A DNA stretch of 64,000 bases from JAMZMI01 sp039970095 (lineage in GTDB: Bacteria; Bacteroidota; Bacteroidia; Cytophagales; Cyclobacteriaceae), in the NCBI GenBank assembly GCA_039970095.1, contig JBDVMP010000048.1, positions 27,032 through 91,031 on the forward strand, given 5' to 3'. Shown piece by piece: positions 37,001 through 44,316 of this stretch. Each line of letters opens with the position of its first letter. The first letter of the stretch is position 1. Position numbers and translations under genes: made by a program. The notes beneath the pieces were generated by a model. That model had not been told where the DNA came from. It saw only the letters and a list, made by a program, of their open reading frames with translations, and made no database searches.

Positions 37001-40000
37001 GTCAAGGGCGGCCGCTGAAAACAGCTCTTGGAGATCTCTAGATTATGGAGCTGGCGTTTTTGTTGCCGTAGCTCAGGACGGAACCAATCAGGTGATGGTT
37101 TCAGAGGATGGAACCTCCTGGACAAGCCAATCTGCTGCTTCTGCACAAACATGGAGGTCTGTCGTTTACGGTGATGGTCTGTTTGTGGCTGTCTCAGGTG
37201 ATGGTGGAGTGATGACCTCTCCTGATGGCCTGAATTGGACAATGAGGACGGCCGCAGAGTCAAATAGTTGGACAGGCGTGACTTATGCCAATGGTCGTTT
37301 TGTGGCGGTCTCCTACTTTGGTAATAGTACCATTATGACATCTTTAGATGGAATCAATTGGAGCTCCGAAGATGATCTTGGGACTCAAGGTTGGACTAGC
37401 ATTACCTCAGGAGGAGGAAAATTTGTGGCTGTGGGTGCTGATGCTACCTCTGGTATTCATAGTTACACCCAGTCATTTTATGGGCTAGAGTTAACCCTGG
37501 AGGGTAAAGCAGAAAGCCATCAGAATGCCAATAATGTCGCAGACATCACTTTGCAATTTGACAACTCGGCATTTATCAATACCGGTGCAGCTCAAGTTAT
37601 CAACGCAACCGGACCTGCAAGTAGCGAGCTGGGAATTGATTTTACTGATAATCCAGATAATGACGATTGTGCCAACCCAGAAATCCTGACTGTCTTCGAA
37701 CCAGGGTTGGGAGCACCCACCGAGGGCTCAACTGAGTTTTCAGCTCTGGCTTCAGCGTCTATCCCTTGTACGATAGAGTCCAATGTAAGAGATGTTTGGT
37801 ATTCTTTCAATTCAGGTGAATCCGGTCAGGTGATTTTTAAAGTGGAGCATGATGAGGCCACAACCATAGAAGGAGCGATTTATACAGCTTGCGAAACGAT
37901 ACATGAAACTGATAACCCTTTTGGGGACGGGTCAACTCCATCTTGTGCCACTGATTTCACCGAATCACTGCATATTGTTTTGAATCCAAATACGGAATAC
38001 TTAATCCGCGTATGGAGCCCGGATGAGGGTAAAGGTGACTTTACAATAAAGCTTGAAGAAAACCTTCCTCCTGTCATAGACGAAATAGTTGACAAAGAAG
38101 TAAATGAAGAACAGCAGCTTCAATTTACTGTCACTGCAACGGATGATTTTGTGCCGAATGGCCAGATTGAGTTTTTCCTGCAAGAGGAGTCGGCAGAATT
38201 GGGTATGAGTATCAATGCTGCTTCAGGTGAGTTTAGCTGGACTCCAGGAGAAGATCAGGATGGCAGCTATGAGGTTACAGTAATAGCATCAGATTATTTT
38301 GACTTTTTAACTGGTTTTGTAAGCTACTCTACGGAGACCTTCAATATTACAGTCAATGAAGTAAACACTGCTCCGGAGCTGGGCACTTTGATAGCCCAGC
38401 GGGTAGAACCAGAAGGTTCTGTTTACTACCAAATTACCGCGACAGATGCTGATCTTCCTGAGCAGACACTTTTCTTCAGCATTGATCAGAACTCAATAGA
38501 CAAAGGAATCTATATCGGCGAAAGTGATGGGTATATCAGTTGGTCACCACAACCGTCTGATTATGGAACTACAAACAGTGTAGAGGTCACAGTTTCCGAT
38601 GGCAACTTAACTGAAACAGCAATTTTTTCGATTGACGTTGCGAAAGCTGATCAGGAAATCTATTTCGATTCTCCTGGCGATTACACCTTCGGTGAAACTT
38701 CAAGTATCTCACTGTATGCTGATGGTGGAGATTCAGGCAACCCTGTTGTATTTACCAGCTCAGATGAGCTTGTGGCTACTATTTCAGGATCAAATGCCAA
38801 TATTGTAGGAGCCGGAGAAGTTACATTCTATGCCAATCAGGAAGGCAACTCGCAGTACAATCCAGCTCCTCAGGTTAGCCAAACCATTACAATAAGCAAA
38901 GGTGATCAGTACATCTACTTTGACTCACCTTCAAGCTTTACTTATGGAGATTATGCCACGTTTGAGCTTACCGCCGAAGGTGGCGACTCGAGTAGTCCGA
39001 TAGTTTTCACAAGCTCAAACGAAAGTGTAATCAGTATATCAGGATCTACAGCTACAGTAGAAGGAGCAGGAGATGTAACTATTTATGTCAACCAGGCGGG
39101 AGACAATAATTACAATGCCGCTGAGGAACAAAGCAGTTCAATGACCATTTACAAAGCGGATCAGTATATCATCTTTGATTATTTCGATTCCAAAACTTAC
39201 GGAGATGAGCCCTTTGAGATAAGTGCAACAGGCGGTTCTTCAACCAGTCCGGTAGTGTTTACCAGTTCCAATGAAAATGTTGCCACCGTGTCAGGCACTA
39301 CGGTAACAATCGTGGGAGCCGGGGATGCGACCATCTATGCCAATCAGGCGGGCGATGACAACTACAATCAGGCTTATGAAGAAAGCCAATCACTCTATGT
39401 TGATAGAGCAGAGCAGGTTATAATCTTTGAGTCCATTTTAGAGAAGACTTTTGGCGAAGGAGCGTTTGAGCTTAGTGCTACAGGAGGAGGATCTGGCAAT
39501 GCTGTCGTATTCTACACCAATGATGATGATGTGATCGAAATCAATGGCACCACCGTAACCATAATAGGAGCAGGATACGCTACCATTTATGCAAATCAAG
39601 GTGGGGATAACAACTATTACCAAGCCAATGAAGAGTATCAATCTGTGCAAGTATTCAAGGCAACTCAGGAGATAACGTTTGACCCTATCCCAACCAAAAT
39701 GCAGGGTGACCCTGTTTTTGCTCTGCCGGAATTTTCTTCAGCAGGACTGCCAGTTGTGTATGCTGTGGACGATGGTTTTGTGGCCTCTGCAGAAGGCAAT
39801 CTCATCACTGTGGAAGGTGCCGGTATGACCACTATCACGGCATATCAAGATGGCGACAGCAACTATGAGCAGGCATCTCCGGTGCAGCAGACGCTGAACG
39901 TGGAAGAGCTTTGGATATGGACGGGTTCCTGGAACAATGGTTTCTCGCCAAGCTCTGATGATAATGCACGACTGGATGCAGACTTTACTTTTGCTGGTGA

Positions 40001-41411
40001 AATGAGTTTTGATGTGAACAACCTCACTATTTCTCCGGACGTCACGCTCACCATCATGCCTGAAAACACCCTTGAGGTAATGAAAGACCTGGACAATCAG
40101 GGAGCCATGCTCGTGGAGTCAGGTGCGTCGCTCATCACTTATGGCACAGGAGTGATCTCGGGCAATGACCTGGTTATCAAACGAAATACACGCTATGCCG
40201 ATGGCAAGTATAGCTTCGTTGGTACGCCCGTGGAGCAAAGTGTGACTGTGACAGCAGGTGATTTGGGAACACATGTTTACACATATGACGAATCACAATC
40301 TGCGGTAGCGGATGACTTGTCGCGATGGGTGGCTGCTTCAGAATCTGATCCATTGATACCAGGTCAGGGGTACACCCAGGCCAATCAGCAGATGATTGAG
40401 TTTGCGGGAATCCCAAACACAGGTACAATCAATTATTTTGGAAGTCATGTCAATGACGGGTGGCAAATGGTGAGTAATCCTTATACAGCGGCTATTTTTA
40501 TAGACAGTTTCCTTGATGCCAATGTCAATACCACTGGCGCAATCTATATCTGGGATGATAATGATTCGCAGACGGGTAGAGGTAGCAACGACGATTATAT
40601 TGTGGCTAACAAAACAGCGGCTACTGACATCAGCGGACCTGATAACCAGATTCGTTGGAATGGACATATTGGTTCAGCCCAGGGATTTTTTGTTCAGCTT
40701 GATGGTGCTGAAGGAAACATCACTTTCACAGAGGAGATGCGTGTAGCGGGCAATAATTTGGATGATAATTTCTTTCGCAAGGCGAAAACACCGATTCTTC
40801 GCCTCAACCTTACTAGTGAAGACGGGCTGATCAAGCAGGCCATCGTGGGTTGGAATGAGACAGTCTCAGATACGAAGCTCGTAAGCGGTTATGATGCCAG
40901 GGCTTTCAACGACAACTCAGATTACGCCATCTATACGCAGAAGGCCAGCGAATCCCTGACTATCCAAACTGCCACCAGCGCGAAGTTGGAATTTCAGATA
41001 GGTTTCAATGTGGCGCAAGCCGGGACTTACTCTCTGGATTTTGTGAAAGAGCACTTATCTGAGGACTTGTATCTGTACGACAGGCTTACAGACCAGAAGA
41101 TTGATATCCGTCTGGGAAGTTACAGTTTCCATTCCGAGGCAGGTAAGATTAGAGATAGGTTTGTGCTTGTGCGCAAGGCAGAGGCGCTTGCTCTCGACCC
41201 GATTGTCACTAATATCTATGCCCACGACAAAATCCTCACTATCGAAACAAACAGGTCTCAGCCAGCAGCATATAGACTCTTTGATCTGTCGGGCCATGAG
41301 GTGCTCATGGCGGTGGTCACCGGTCCGGCAGTAATTGACCTTCATCATCTTTCGAATGGTGTTTATATCGTGTCGGATGGCATTGAGAGCAAAAAAATCA
41401 TTATAAAATAA
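34098..41411 (+). CDS. Giant multidomain surface protein, module 6
   Basis: 2,437 aa, the largest gene in the window. Signal segment to about residue 40 (FLICFSAYAQ), then a LamG/concanavalin-like domain (about 45-270), an Ig-like domain (about 280-390), cadherin/VCBS-like repeats (about 395-640), a region with repeats of VMTSPDGxxWT and FVAVA forming an apparent beta-propeller (about 830-1115), a PPC-like domain, putative Ig (He_PIG-like) domains (about 1320-1510), and five Ig/MBG-like repeats of about 85 aa (about 1515-1930) with the signature GAGDxTIYxNQAGDxNYxxA. The shared C-terminal module begins at about 1936 (LWIWTGSWNNG). The tail is SNGVYIVSDGIESKKIIIK. An adhesin or matrix role and T9SS export are inferred. 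Confidence 0.9.
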   Translation: MQSKISAATGIGFGIRHFRYFGSFTLLLFLQFLICFSAYAQPPVVSGDCSRNVLEFDVSGNTGTTSITGFDYSEGSFEAWVRKDNWSDPYDDALFSNGLGYPFANSFYISFHSGVGLHFRYGGSDDVGNVAAYASSTSTDTLAANSWHHIAATWENDGNSTNLSVYIDAKLVSTASTGGNLVLNSTNPFGLGLGIVNYLYDFQGGAMAEVSVWNVAKTQAEIETDMDRILPGDDLGLIAYWPLDDTAGSATASNTIQETEGLSLLDFSDVDKAWVPFPLEIEVSGDRILSGDNHDFGSIDINTSSGAVTFTLTNKGSSTITFEDDPITTLTGNDADQFVLDLSSTATSLASLASTTFTVGFDPTSEGTKNASISLTNTTSCSDPYTIQLSGSTTNNSAPVVTLGDPLVIDEDSQNQILSGISIADADNADVRMTWTCTNGHLTIGNQAGLTYIYGNGFQNQTFTFTGSVADINANALNDAIAFTPTPDYYGSATITITIDDNLSGGGLTDTEVLNVTVNPVNDAPVITMGDDPTIDEDAVNAIMPAITVEDSDLGSSSMRVTLSVTNGVLSTGANGGLTFINGDGSNDETITYTAPLSNVLTNLTSVAFTPTADYNGTATLTITVDDAEDGGGLTDTESYAITINPVPDPEISYSGAGFQEAIENDGALTGSIIITIFDDTFQDDDTDNLLDVGSEVTIGNIPAGLTPVMTLNNSTEAVLFLTGNASSHQDLDDVADITFEFTDAAFTNSTAADVSNATGPGSSGLGLDFNDNPILTYSGDGFVESSLNDGSLTGSIVITLEGDIFQDPDSDSMLDTENQVSIGNLPNGITPQISILNQQNPGGEWLATNNIAGSWQDITYGAGKFVAVAYSGDVMTSNDGEIWTLQSKPFNGFWSGVTYGGGIFVAVANASSGEQIMTSPDGVSWTAQTTPEANNWNDVIYANEQFVAVAFTGTNRVMTSPDGANWTSRAAAENSSWRSLDYGAGVFVAVAQDGTNQVMVSEDGTSWTSQSAASAQTWRSVVYGDGLFVAVSGDGGVMTSPDGLNWTMRTAAESNSWTGVTYANGRFVAVSYFGNSTIMTSLDGINWSSEDDLGTQGWTSITSGGGKFVAVGADATSGIHSYTQSFYGLELTLEGKAESHQNANNVADITLQFDNSAFINTGAAQVINATGPASSELGIDFTDNPDNDDCANPEILTVFEPGLGAPTEGSTEFSALASASIPCTIESNVRDVWYSFNSGESGQVIFKVEHDEATTIEGAIYTACETIHETDNPFGDGSTPSCATDFTESLHIVLNPNTEYLIRVWSPDEGKGDFTIKLEENLPPVIDEIVDKEVNEEQQLQFTVTATDDFVPNGQIEFFLQEESAELGMSINAASGEFSWTPGEDQDGSYEVTVIASDYFDFLTGFVSYSTETFNITVNEVNTAPELGTLIAQRVEPEGSVYYQITATDADLPEQTLFFSIDQNSIDKGIYIGESDGYISWSPQPSDYGTTNSVEVTVSDGNLTETAIFSIDVAKADQEIYFDSPGDYTFGETSSISLYADGGDSGNPVVFTSSDELVATISGSNANIVGAGEVTFYANQEGNSQYNPAPQVSQTITISKGDQYIYFDSPSSFTYGDYATFELTAEGGDSSSPIVFTSSNESVISISGSTATVEGAGDVTIYVNQAGDNNYNAAEEQSSSMTIYKADQYIIFDYFDSKTYGDEPFEISATGGSSTSPVVFTSSNENVATVSGTTVTIVGAGDATIYANQAGDDNYNQAYEESQSLYVDRAEQVIIFESILEKTFGEGAFELSATGGGSGNAVVFYTNDDDVIEINGTTVTIIGAGYATIYANQGGDNNYYQANEEYQSVQVFKATQEITFDPIPTKMQGDPVFALPEFSSAGLPVVYAVDDGFVASAEGNLITVEGAGMTTITAYQDGDSNYEQASPVQQTLNVEELWIWTGSWNNGFSPSSDDNARLDADFTFAGEMSFDVNNLTISPDVTLTIMPENTLEVMKDLDNQGAMLVESGASLITYGTGVISGNDLVIKRNTRYADGKYSFVGTPVEQSVTVTAGDLGTHVYTYDESQSAVADDLSRWVAASESDPLIPGQGYTQANQQMIEFAGIPNTGTINYFGSHVNDGWQMVSNPYTAAIFIDSFLDANVNTTGAIYIWDDNDSQTGRGSNDDYIVANKTAATDISGPDNQIRWNGHIGSAQGFFVQLDGAEGNITFTEEMRVAGNNLDDNFFRKAKTPILRLNLTSEDGLIKQAIVGWNETVSDTKLVSGYDARAFNDNSDYAIYTQKASESLTIQTATSAKLEFQIGFNVAQAGTYSLDFVKEHLSEDLYLYDRLTDQKIDIRLGSYSFHSEAGKIRDRFVLVRKAEALALDPIVTNIYAHDKILTIETNRSQPAAYRLFDLSGHEVLMAVVTGPAVIDLHHLSNGVYIVSDGIESKKIIIK

Positions 41412-41413
41412 CT

Positions 41414-41475
41414 CCCCTCTTTGGAGGGGTCGGGGGTGGGTTACCCATCCCTGAATCCCTTCCCCGGAAGGGACA
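41414..41475 (+). repeat. GC-rich palindromes between giant and mini gene, module 6
   Basis: CCCCTC-TTTG-GAGGGG (41414-41429) begins two bases after the stop codon of the giant gene. A second small hairpin, TCCCTT/AAGGGA, surrounds CCCCGG near 41457-41474. Neither has a following T-run of terminator type, apart from A-rich sequence. A third, unrelated palindrome family at this site. Confidence 0.7.
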
Positions 41476-41488
41476 AAAAAACATAACC

Positions 41489-41659
41489 ATGAAAAACATC
41501 ATCATAAAAACACTCGCAATTTTACCTGTACTGTTATTCACTCTGCCAGCCATGGCACAAGGCGCACCACCCGCCACTCCTATAGACGGAGGGCTGAGTT
41601 TGCTGCTAGCCGCAGGCGGGGCATACGGACTAAAGAAACTGCGTGATAGCAAGAAGTAA
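41489..41659 (+). CDS. PID-CTERM-like mini-protein, module 6
   Basis: 56 aa: MKNIIIK signal peptide to AMAQ, GAPPATPIDGG, LSLLLAAGGAYGL and KKLRDSKK. The last of the array. The similarity to the module 5 copy continues through the terminator and about 100 bases further. Confidence 0.87.
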   Translation: MKNIIIKTLAILPVLLFTLPAMAQGAPPATPIDGGLSLLLAAGGAYGLKKLRDSKK

Positions 41660-41685
41660 CAAGAATTTATTATTGATTTATATAG

Positions 41686-41736
41686 CGACCTCTTTTCATC
41701 TTGATACCTCTCAGGATGGGAGAGGTCGTGTTTTTT
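41686..41736 (+). terminator. Rho-independent terminator, end of module 6
   Basis: CGACCTCT (41686-41693) pairs with AGAGGTCG (41721-41728) around a 27-base loop containing a smaller ATC..GAT hairpin, followed by TGTTTTTT. Confidence 0.8.
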
Positions 41737-41846
41737 ATGGCATCAGGGTGTTTGTATCCTTTCTGATTAAACATGCGTCTTAGAACATTAAGCTATATCC
41801 TAATCTTTAAATAATTCAATGATGTGAATTTAAAGGTCTGTTGGGC
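41737..41846. repeat. Duplicated segment after the module 6 terminator, also found after module 5
   Basis: Bases 41737-41838 match 29988-30090 closely: TCAGGGTGTTTGTAT, TTTCTGATTAAACAT, CGTCTTAGAACA, and finally ATTCAATGAYGTGAATTTAWAGG. The last word recurs at 61171-61192 inside an attC-like element. On the minus strand, GCCCAAC (41840-41846) directly after the HigA-like gene matches the integron core RYYYAAC. The segment may be an attC-derived remnant carried in the duplication. Confidence 0.6.
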
Positions 41847-41853
41847 TTTCGTG

Positions 41854-42153
41854 TTATACTTCTACATTTAGTTTCAATTGGCCACCAAGTCCCTCTCTGA
41901 TAATTCGCATTAGAGTTGAAAGTCGGATATCACTTGCGTTGTTCTCAATTCGTGAAATGTACGTTTTAGTTGTTCCGCATTTCTGTGCTAGTTGTTCTTG
42001 AGTCATACCCTGTTTCTTACGCATTTCTTGAAGCATCACTCCCAATCTGAAAGCTTCGAATCCTTCTTCAAAGGCTTCTCTGGATTCACTTCCACGCTCA
42101 CCATATTCTGAATTCAAGTGATCGTCAAAGTCTATAATTTTAGTCTTGCTCAT
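41854..42153 (-). CDS. HigA-type antitoxin with XRE helix-turn-helix
   Basis: 99 aa. The helix-turn-helix covers about residues 30-85 (LGVMLQEMRKKQGMTQEQL, AQKCGTTKTYISRIENN). It lies downstream of, and overlaps by 14 bases, a RelE/HigB-like toxin gene. Toxin first and antitoxin second is the usual higBA order. The antitoxin neutralises the toxin and probably represses the operon. Likely an integron-type cassette (see the flanking core sites). Confidence 0.85.
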   Translation of the reverse strand: MSKTKIIDFDDHLNSEYGERGSESREAFEEGFEAFRLGVMLQEMRKKQGMTQEQLAQKCGTTKTYISRIENNASDIRLSTLMRIIREGLGGQLKLNVEV

Positions 42154-42487
42154 CGTAATATTGTTTTTGCAGCTTTTCAGCCAGTTTTATTTCGTTCCTG
42201 GGTGTCTTCTGAGTTTTCTTTTGAAACCCGTTCAACACTACAACTAACTTACCCTTGTCAAAAAAGCAGAATATTCGATAGATGTTAGTCCCCGAGATCA
42301 TCCGCATCTCATACAAGTTAGTTCCTGTAATGTTTTTAAGGTATTTCGTTGGCACACGTTCAACTGTTTTAATCAATTTGATTGTCCAGTTTATTCGCTC
42401 TTTTATCTTAGGAGTTTGCATGTTGTAGAACTCCCAAAAATGCTCGCCAAAGATTATAACTTTTCTGACACCACCACTTTCGTTCAT
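42140..42487 (-). CDS. HigB/RelE-type toxin
   Basis: 115 aa of RelE/HigB fold character: a basic helical part (PKIKERINWTIKLIKTVERVPTKYLKNI), then LYEMRMISGTNIYRIFCFFDKGKLVVVLNGFQKK, then a KTPRNEIKLAEKL helix. Members of the family cleave mRNA at the ribosome. The start at 42487 gives MNESGG; a start nearer MQTPKIK is possible. Confidence 0.85.
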   Translation of the reverse strand: MNESGGVRKVIIFGEHFWEFYNMQTPKIKERINWTIKLIKTVERVPTKYLKNITGTNLYEMRMISGTNIYRIFCFFDKGKLVVVLNGFQKKTQKTPRNEIKLAEKLQKQYYDEQD

Positions 42488-42762
42488 AGAACAAAGTTAG
42501 CTAATTAGGTAACTTGTTGCAAGTTGAGAAAGTTCAAATGGCAGGGACTTTTCGATTAAGGGCATGAAGTCCAACGTCTCTGTGTCAAGCGTGGTGTGTG
42601 ATTTAGTTTAAGTTCGGCTATAAGATAGCCAAATCCCTGATATGCGCTATCCCTTTTTGATTCCATAGTGCTAATCTGAGATGTGGCGGGGCTTCCAGAA
42701 TGCAGAGAGCTTTCAATTTCAGCTGAACCGCCATGATTTGATTACAGAATGTAAGCTATCCT
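42488..42762. other. Gap between toxin gene and the 42.8 kb membrane protein gene
   Basis: No convincing gene. Read on the minus strand, GTTGGAC (about 42570-42576) fits the integron R' core GTTRRRY, and pairs at six of seven bases with GCCCAAC after the antitoxin gene, so it may be the left boundary of the HigBA cassette. TGTGGCGG near 42681 and CCGCCATG near 42729 form a loose inverted repeat. This part does not match the attC-like elements elsewhere well. Confidence 0.4.
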
Positions 42763-43491
42763 TTACAGATCTTTGAATTTGGAATTCCCCGAAAGAGAAA
42801 CTGATTCTAATTTTAAGTTTATGCTTCTACTAAATTCGACCTCCAAAAGCCATTTCATGCTAACCAAACTGTTTATGAATTCAGCTTCACTCCAAAATTG
42901 TTCGTCAACAACCATTGTTATCAAATAATCCTCTCCAATGAGTTGAAGTCTGGCAGTATTGCCATAATCTTTCCCAAAGAAATCGTTTGTTTGAAATTGC
43001 AAAGCAAGCCTGTTCGCTTCACCCGAAGAAACGAACTCTGCGTCATAATAGAGTTCATTCCCATCTACATTAATTACTTCTCCATCATAAAATGGTTGGT
43101 CAATGGCAATTCCGAAAATTATGCCAAGATTCAATACTAGTCCCATAATGGTTATTCCTGTTACAGTCCAGTTGGAACCTTTCGTTGCGCCTTTCTCAAA
43201 TGCGTCATTGACATCTTTAGCCATAAAGTTTCTGAAAAATATAAATACAAGGATTCCATAGAATGCGGTAAATACAAAATTTGGAACTTTATCCATTATG
43301 TCCTGAGGAACTTGAAACATTCCATAGAAGAATGCGATTGTAAATATCAGTGTTGAAGCAAGAGCAGTGTAAGCTTGTTTTGCTTTACCCAGTGCTAGAT
43401 AATTCTTGTATATCAATAATCCAGGCGGAATCGGGCCAGCTAGAATTGCGGATACATCTATTTGTTTTTCAGTGAATAATTTTCTCTCCAT
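42763..43491 (-). CDS. Membrane protein of unknown function
   Basis: 242 aa from the ATG at 43491 (MERKLFTEKQIDVSAILAGP). The frame stays open a further 84 codons, but that stretch is the repeat element at 43492-43733 read through, so it is rejected. About four membrane helices in residues 15-150 (TALASTLIFTIAFFYGMF, FVFTAFYGILVFIFF, TGITIMGLVLNLGIIFGIAI) are followed by a soluble C-terminal region of about 90 aa. I do not recognise the family. The start lies 30 bases after the repeat, with no room for a full promoter. Confidence 0.7.
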   Translation of the reverse strand: MERKLFTEKQIDVSAILAGPIPPGLLIYKNYLALGKAKQAYTALASTLIFTIAFFYGMFQVPQDIMDKVPNFVFTAFYGILVFIFFRNFMAKDVNDAFEKGATKGSNWTVTGITIMGLVLNLGIIFGIAIDQPFYDGEVINVDGNELYYDAEFVSSGEANRLALQFQTNDFFGKDYGNTARLQLIGEDYLITMVVDEQFWSEAEFINSLVSMKWLLEVEFSRSINLKLESVSLSGNSKFKDL

Positions 43492-43733
43492 TATATTATC
43501 TACAAGCCCATGTATGAGGCGTGTGCTCTCACTTAGTGCAGCACTAAAATAGTGAAGTCTGCCGGTGCTTCCAAAGTTTGTAGAAAGCAGTGCGTTCCAA
43601 AAGTGAAAAAACCCCGCAAACTGAAGTCTCAGACTGCCACCAAACTTTCTCGGTGGCAGACTCACGGTCGAGCCCTGATGCAGTTTGTAGAAAGCACGCA
43701 AGCACATGCCTTTCATACATATTGTTGTAGAGC
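43492..43733 (-). repeat. attC-like repeat element
   Basis: Read on the minus strand it runs from GCTCTACAACAAT (43721-43733) just after the RDD gene, through ATGTATGAAAGGCATGTGC, a core with GGAACGCACTGC and TTTTAGTGCTG, to GAGAGCACACGCCTCATACATGGGC just before the next gene. The ends are imperfect inverted repeats (ATGTATGA.GGC against GCCTCATACAT). Same organisation as the elements at 62815-63053 and 63696-63942. Confidence 0.75.
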
Positions 43734-43739
43734 GTGTTT

Positions 43740-44273
43740 TCACGCTTGCATAATCAGATATTTCAGGAGTTGGAATGATAAAAGGGCTATTCCAGTTGCA
43801 ACCACAAATGATATGATTTTCGGTTTTGTTAGTTCAGCGAGTTGGAATGTTCGTAAGCGTTCGATTGCGTTCTGCTTGTTGTCTGTTGAGACAAGCTTAG
43901 TTCCTGCGATCAAATCTCCAATTCTGCGTTGGGGAGATACTGCACTTACCAGAAATTCGATAGGAAAGAGCAAGATAAGCGTTGAGTTACGAATGACAGT
44001 TCGCAGTTCTGTTACCGGTTGTTCAGTTCGGGAATCAACAATTTGAATGCCGTGACTTAGTTTAAAAACTGAGTGCCCTTGAAAAATGTCCTTAGAAATA
44101 AAAAGCACATACGTTGATGCGTTCAGATAACCAGCAATGAGTATCACGGTTTCGTTGGAAGTTGCTGCAAACAGTAGAATAGTTAGACCGTTCAGAAGAA
44201 CTATCCAAGTTGTCAAGTCCAGCATTCCTGCCCGTCTGCGATCAAAGGTGTCTAGTTTTTTCGTTCCGCTCAT
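43740..44273 (-). CDS. RDD-family membrane protein
   Basis: 177 aa. Contains the Arg/Asp features of the family (FDRRRAGMLDLTTW near the N-terminus and QRRIGDLIAGTKLVS at about 120-135) and three to four membrane helices. RDD proteins are small membrane proteins, mostly uncharacterised; some have been linked to transport. The start codon lies directly against TGTTGTAGAGC, and the exact reverse complement of that word follows the stop, so the gene is enclosed by complementary boundaries like an integron cassette. Confidence 0.75.
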   Translation of the reverse strand: MSGTKKLDTFDRRRAGMLDLTTWIVLLNGLTILLFAATSNETVILIAGYLNASTYVLFISKDIFQGHSVFKLSHGIQIVDSRTEQPVTELRTVIRNSTLILLFPIEFLVSAVSPQRRIGDLIAGTKLVSTDNKQNAIERLRTFQLAELTKPKIISFVVATGIALLSFQLLKYLIMQA

Positions 44274-44286
44274 GCTCTACAACAAT
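44274..44286 (-). repeat. Cassette boundary upstream of the RDD gene
   Basis: On the minus strand ATTGTTGTAGAGC immediately precedes the ATG. It is the exact 13-base reverse complement of the word following the stop codon (43721-43733 on the plus strand reads ATTGTTGTAGAGC). This matches the R'/R'' relation of an integron cassette. Confidence 0.65.
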
Positions 44287-44316
44287 ACAAATAAACGCAC
44301 AATTGAGTGTCTCACC

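Noticed and set aside
34865..38183. Several antisense frames of 60-100 codons inside the module 6 giant gene
   Set aside because: Shadows of low-complexity Thr/Ser/Asp-rich coding sequence, with no start context or family features.
38650..39650. Regularly spaced repeats that could suggest a CRISPR array or DNA satellite
   Set aside because: The period of about 255 bases corresponds to an 85-residue Ig-like protein repeat in frame, not to short identical DNA repeats.
43492..43743. 84-codon N-terminal extension of the 42.8 kb membrane protein
   Set aside because: It is the attC-like repeat read in frame; similar repeats elsewhere are not coding.
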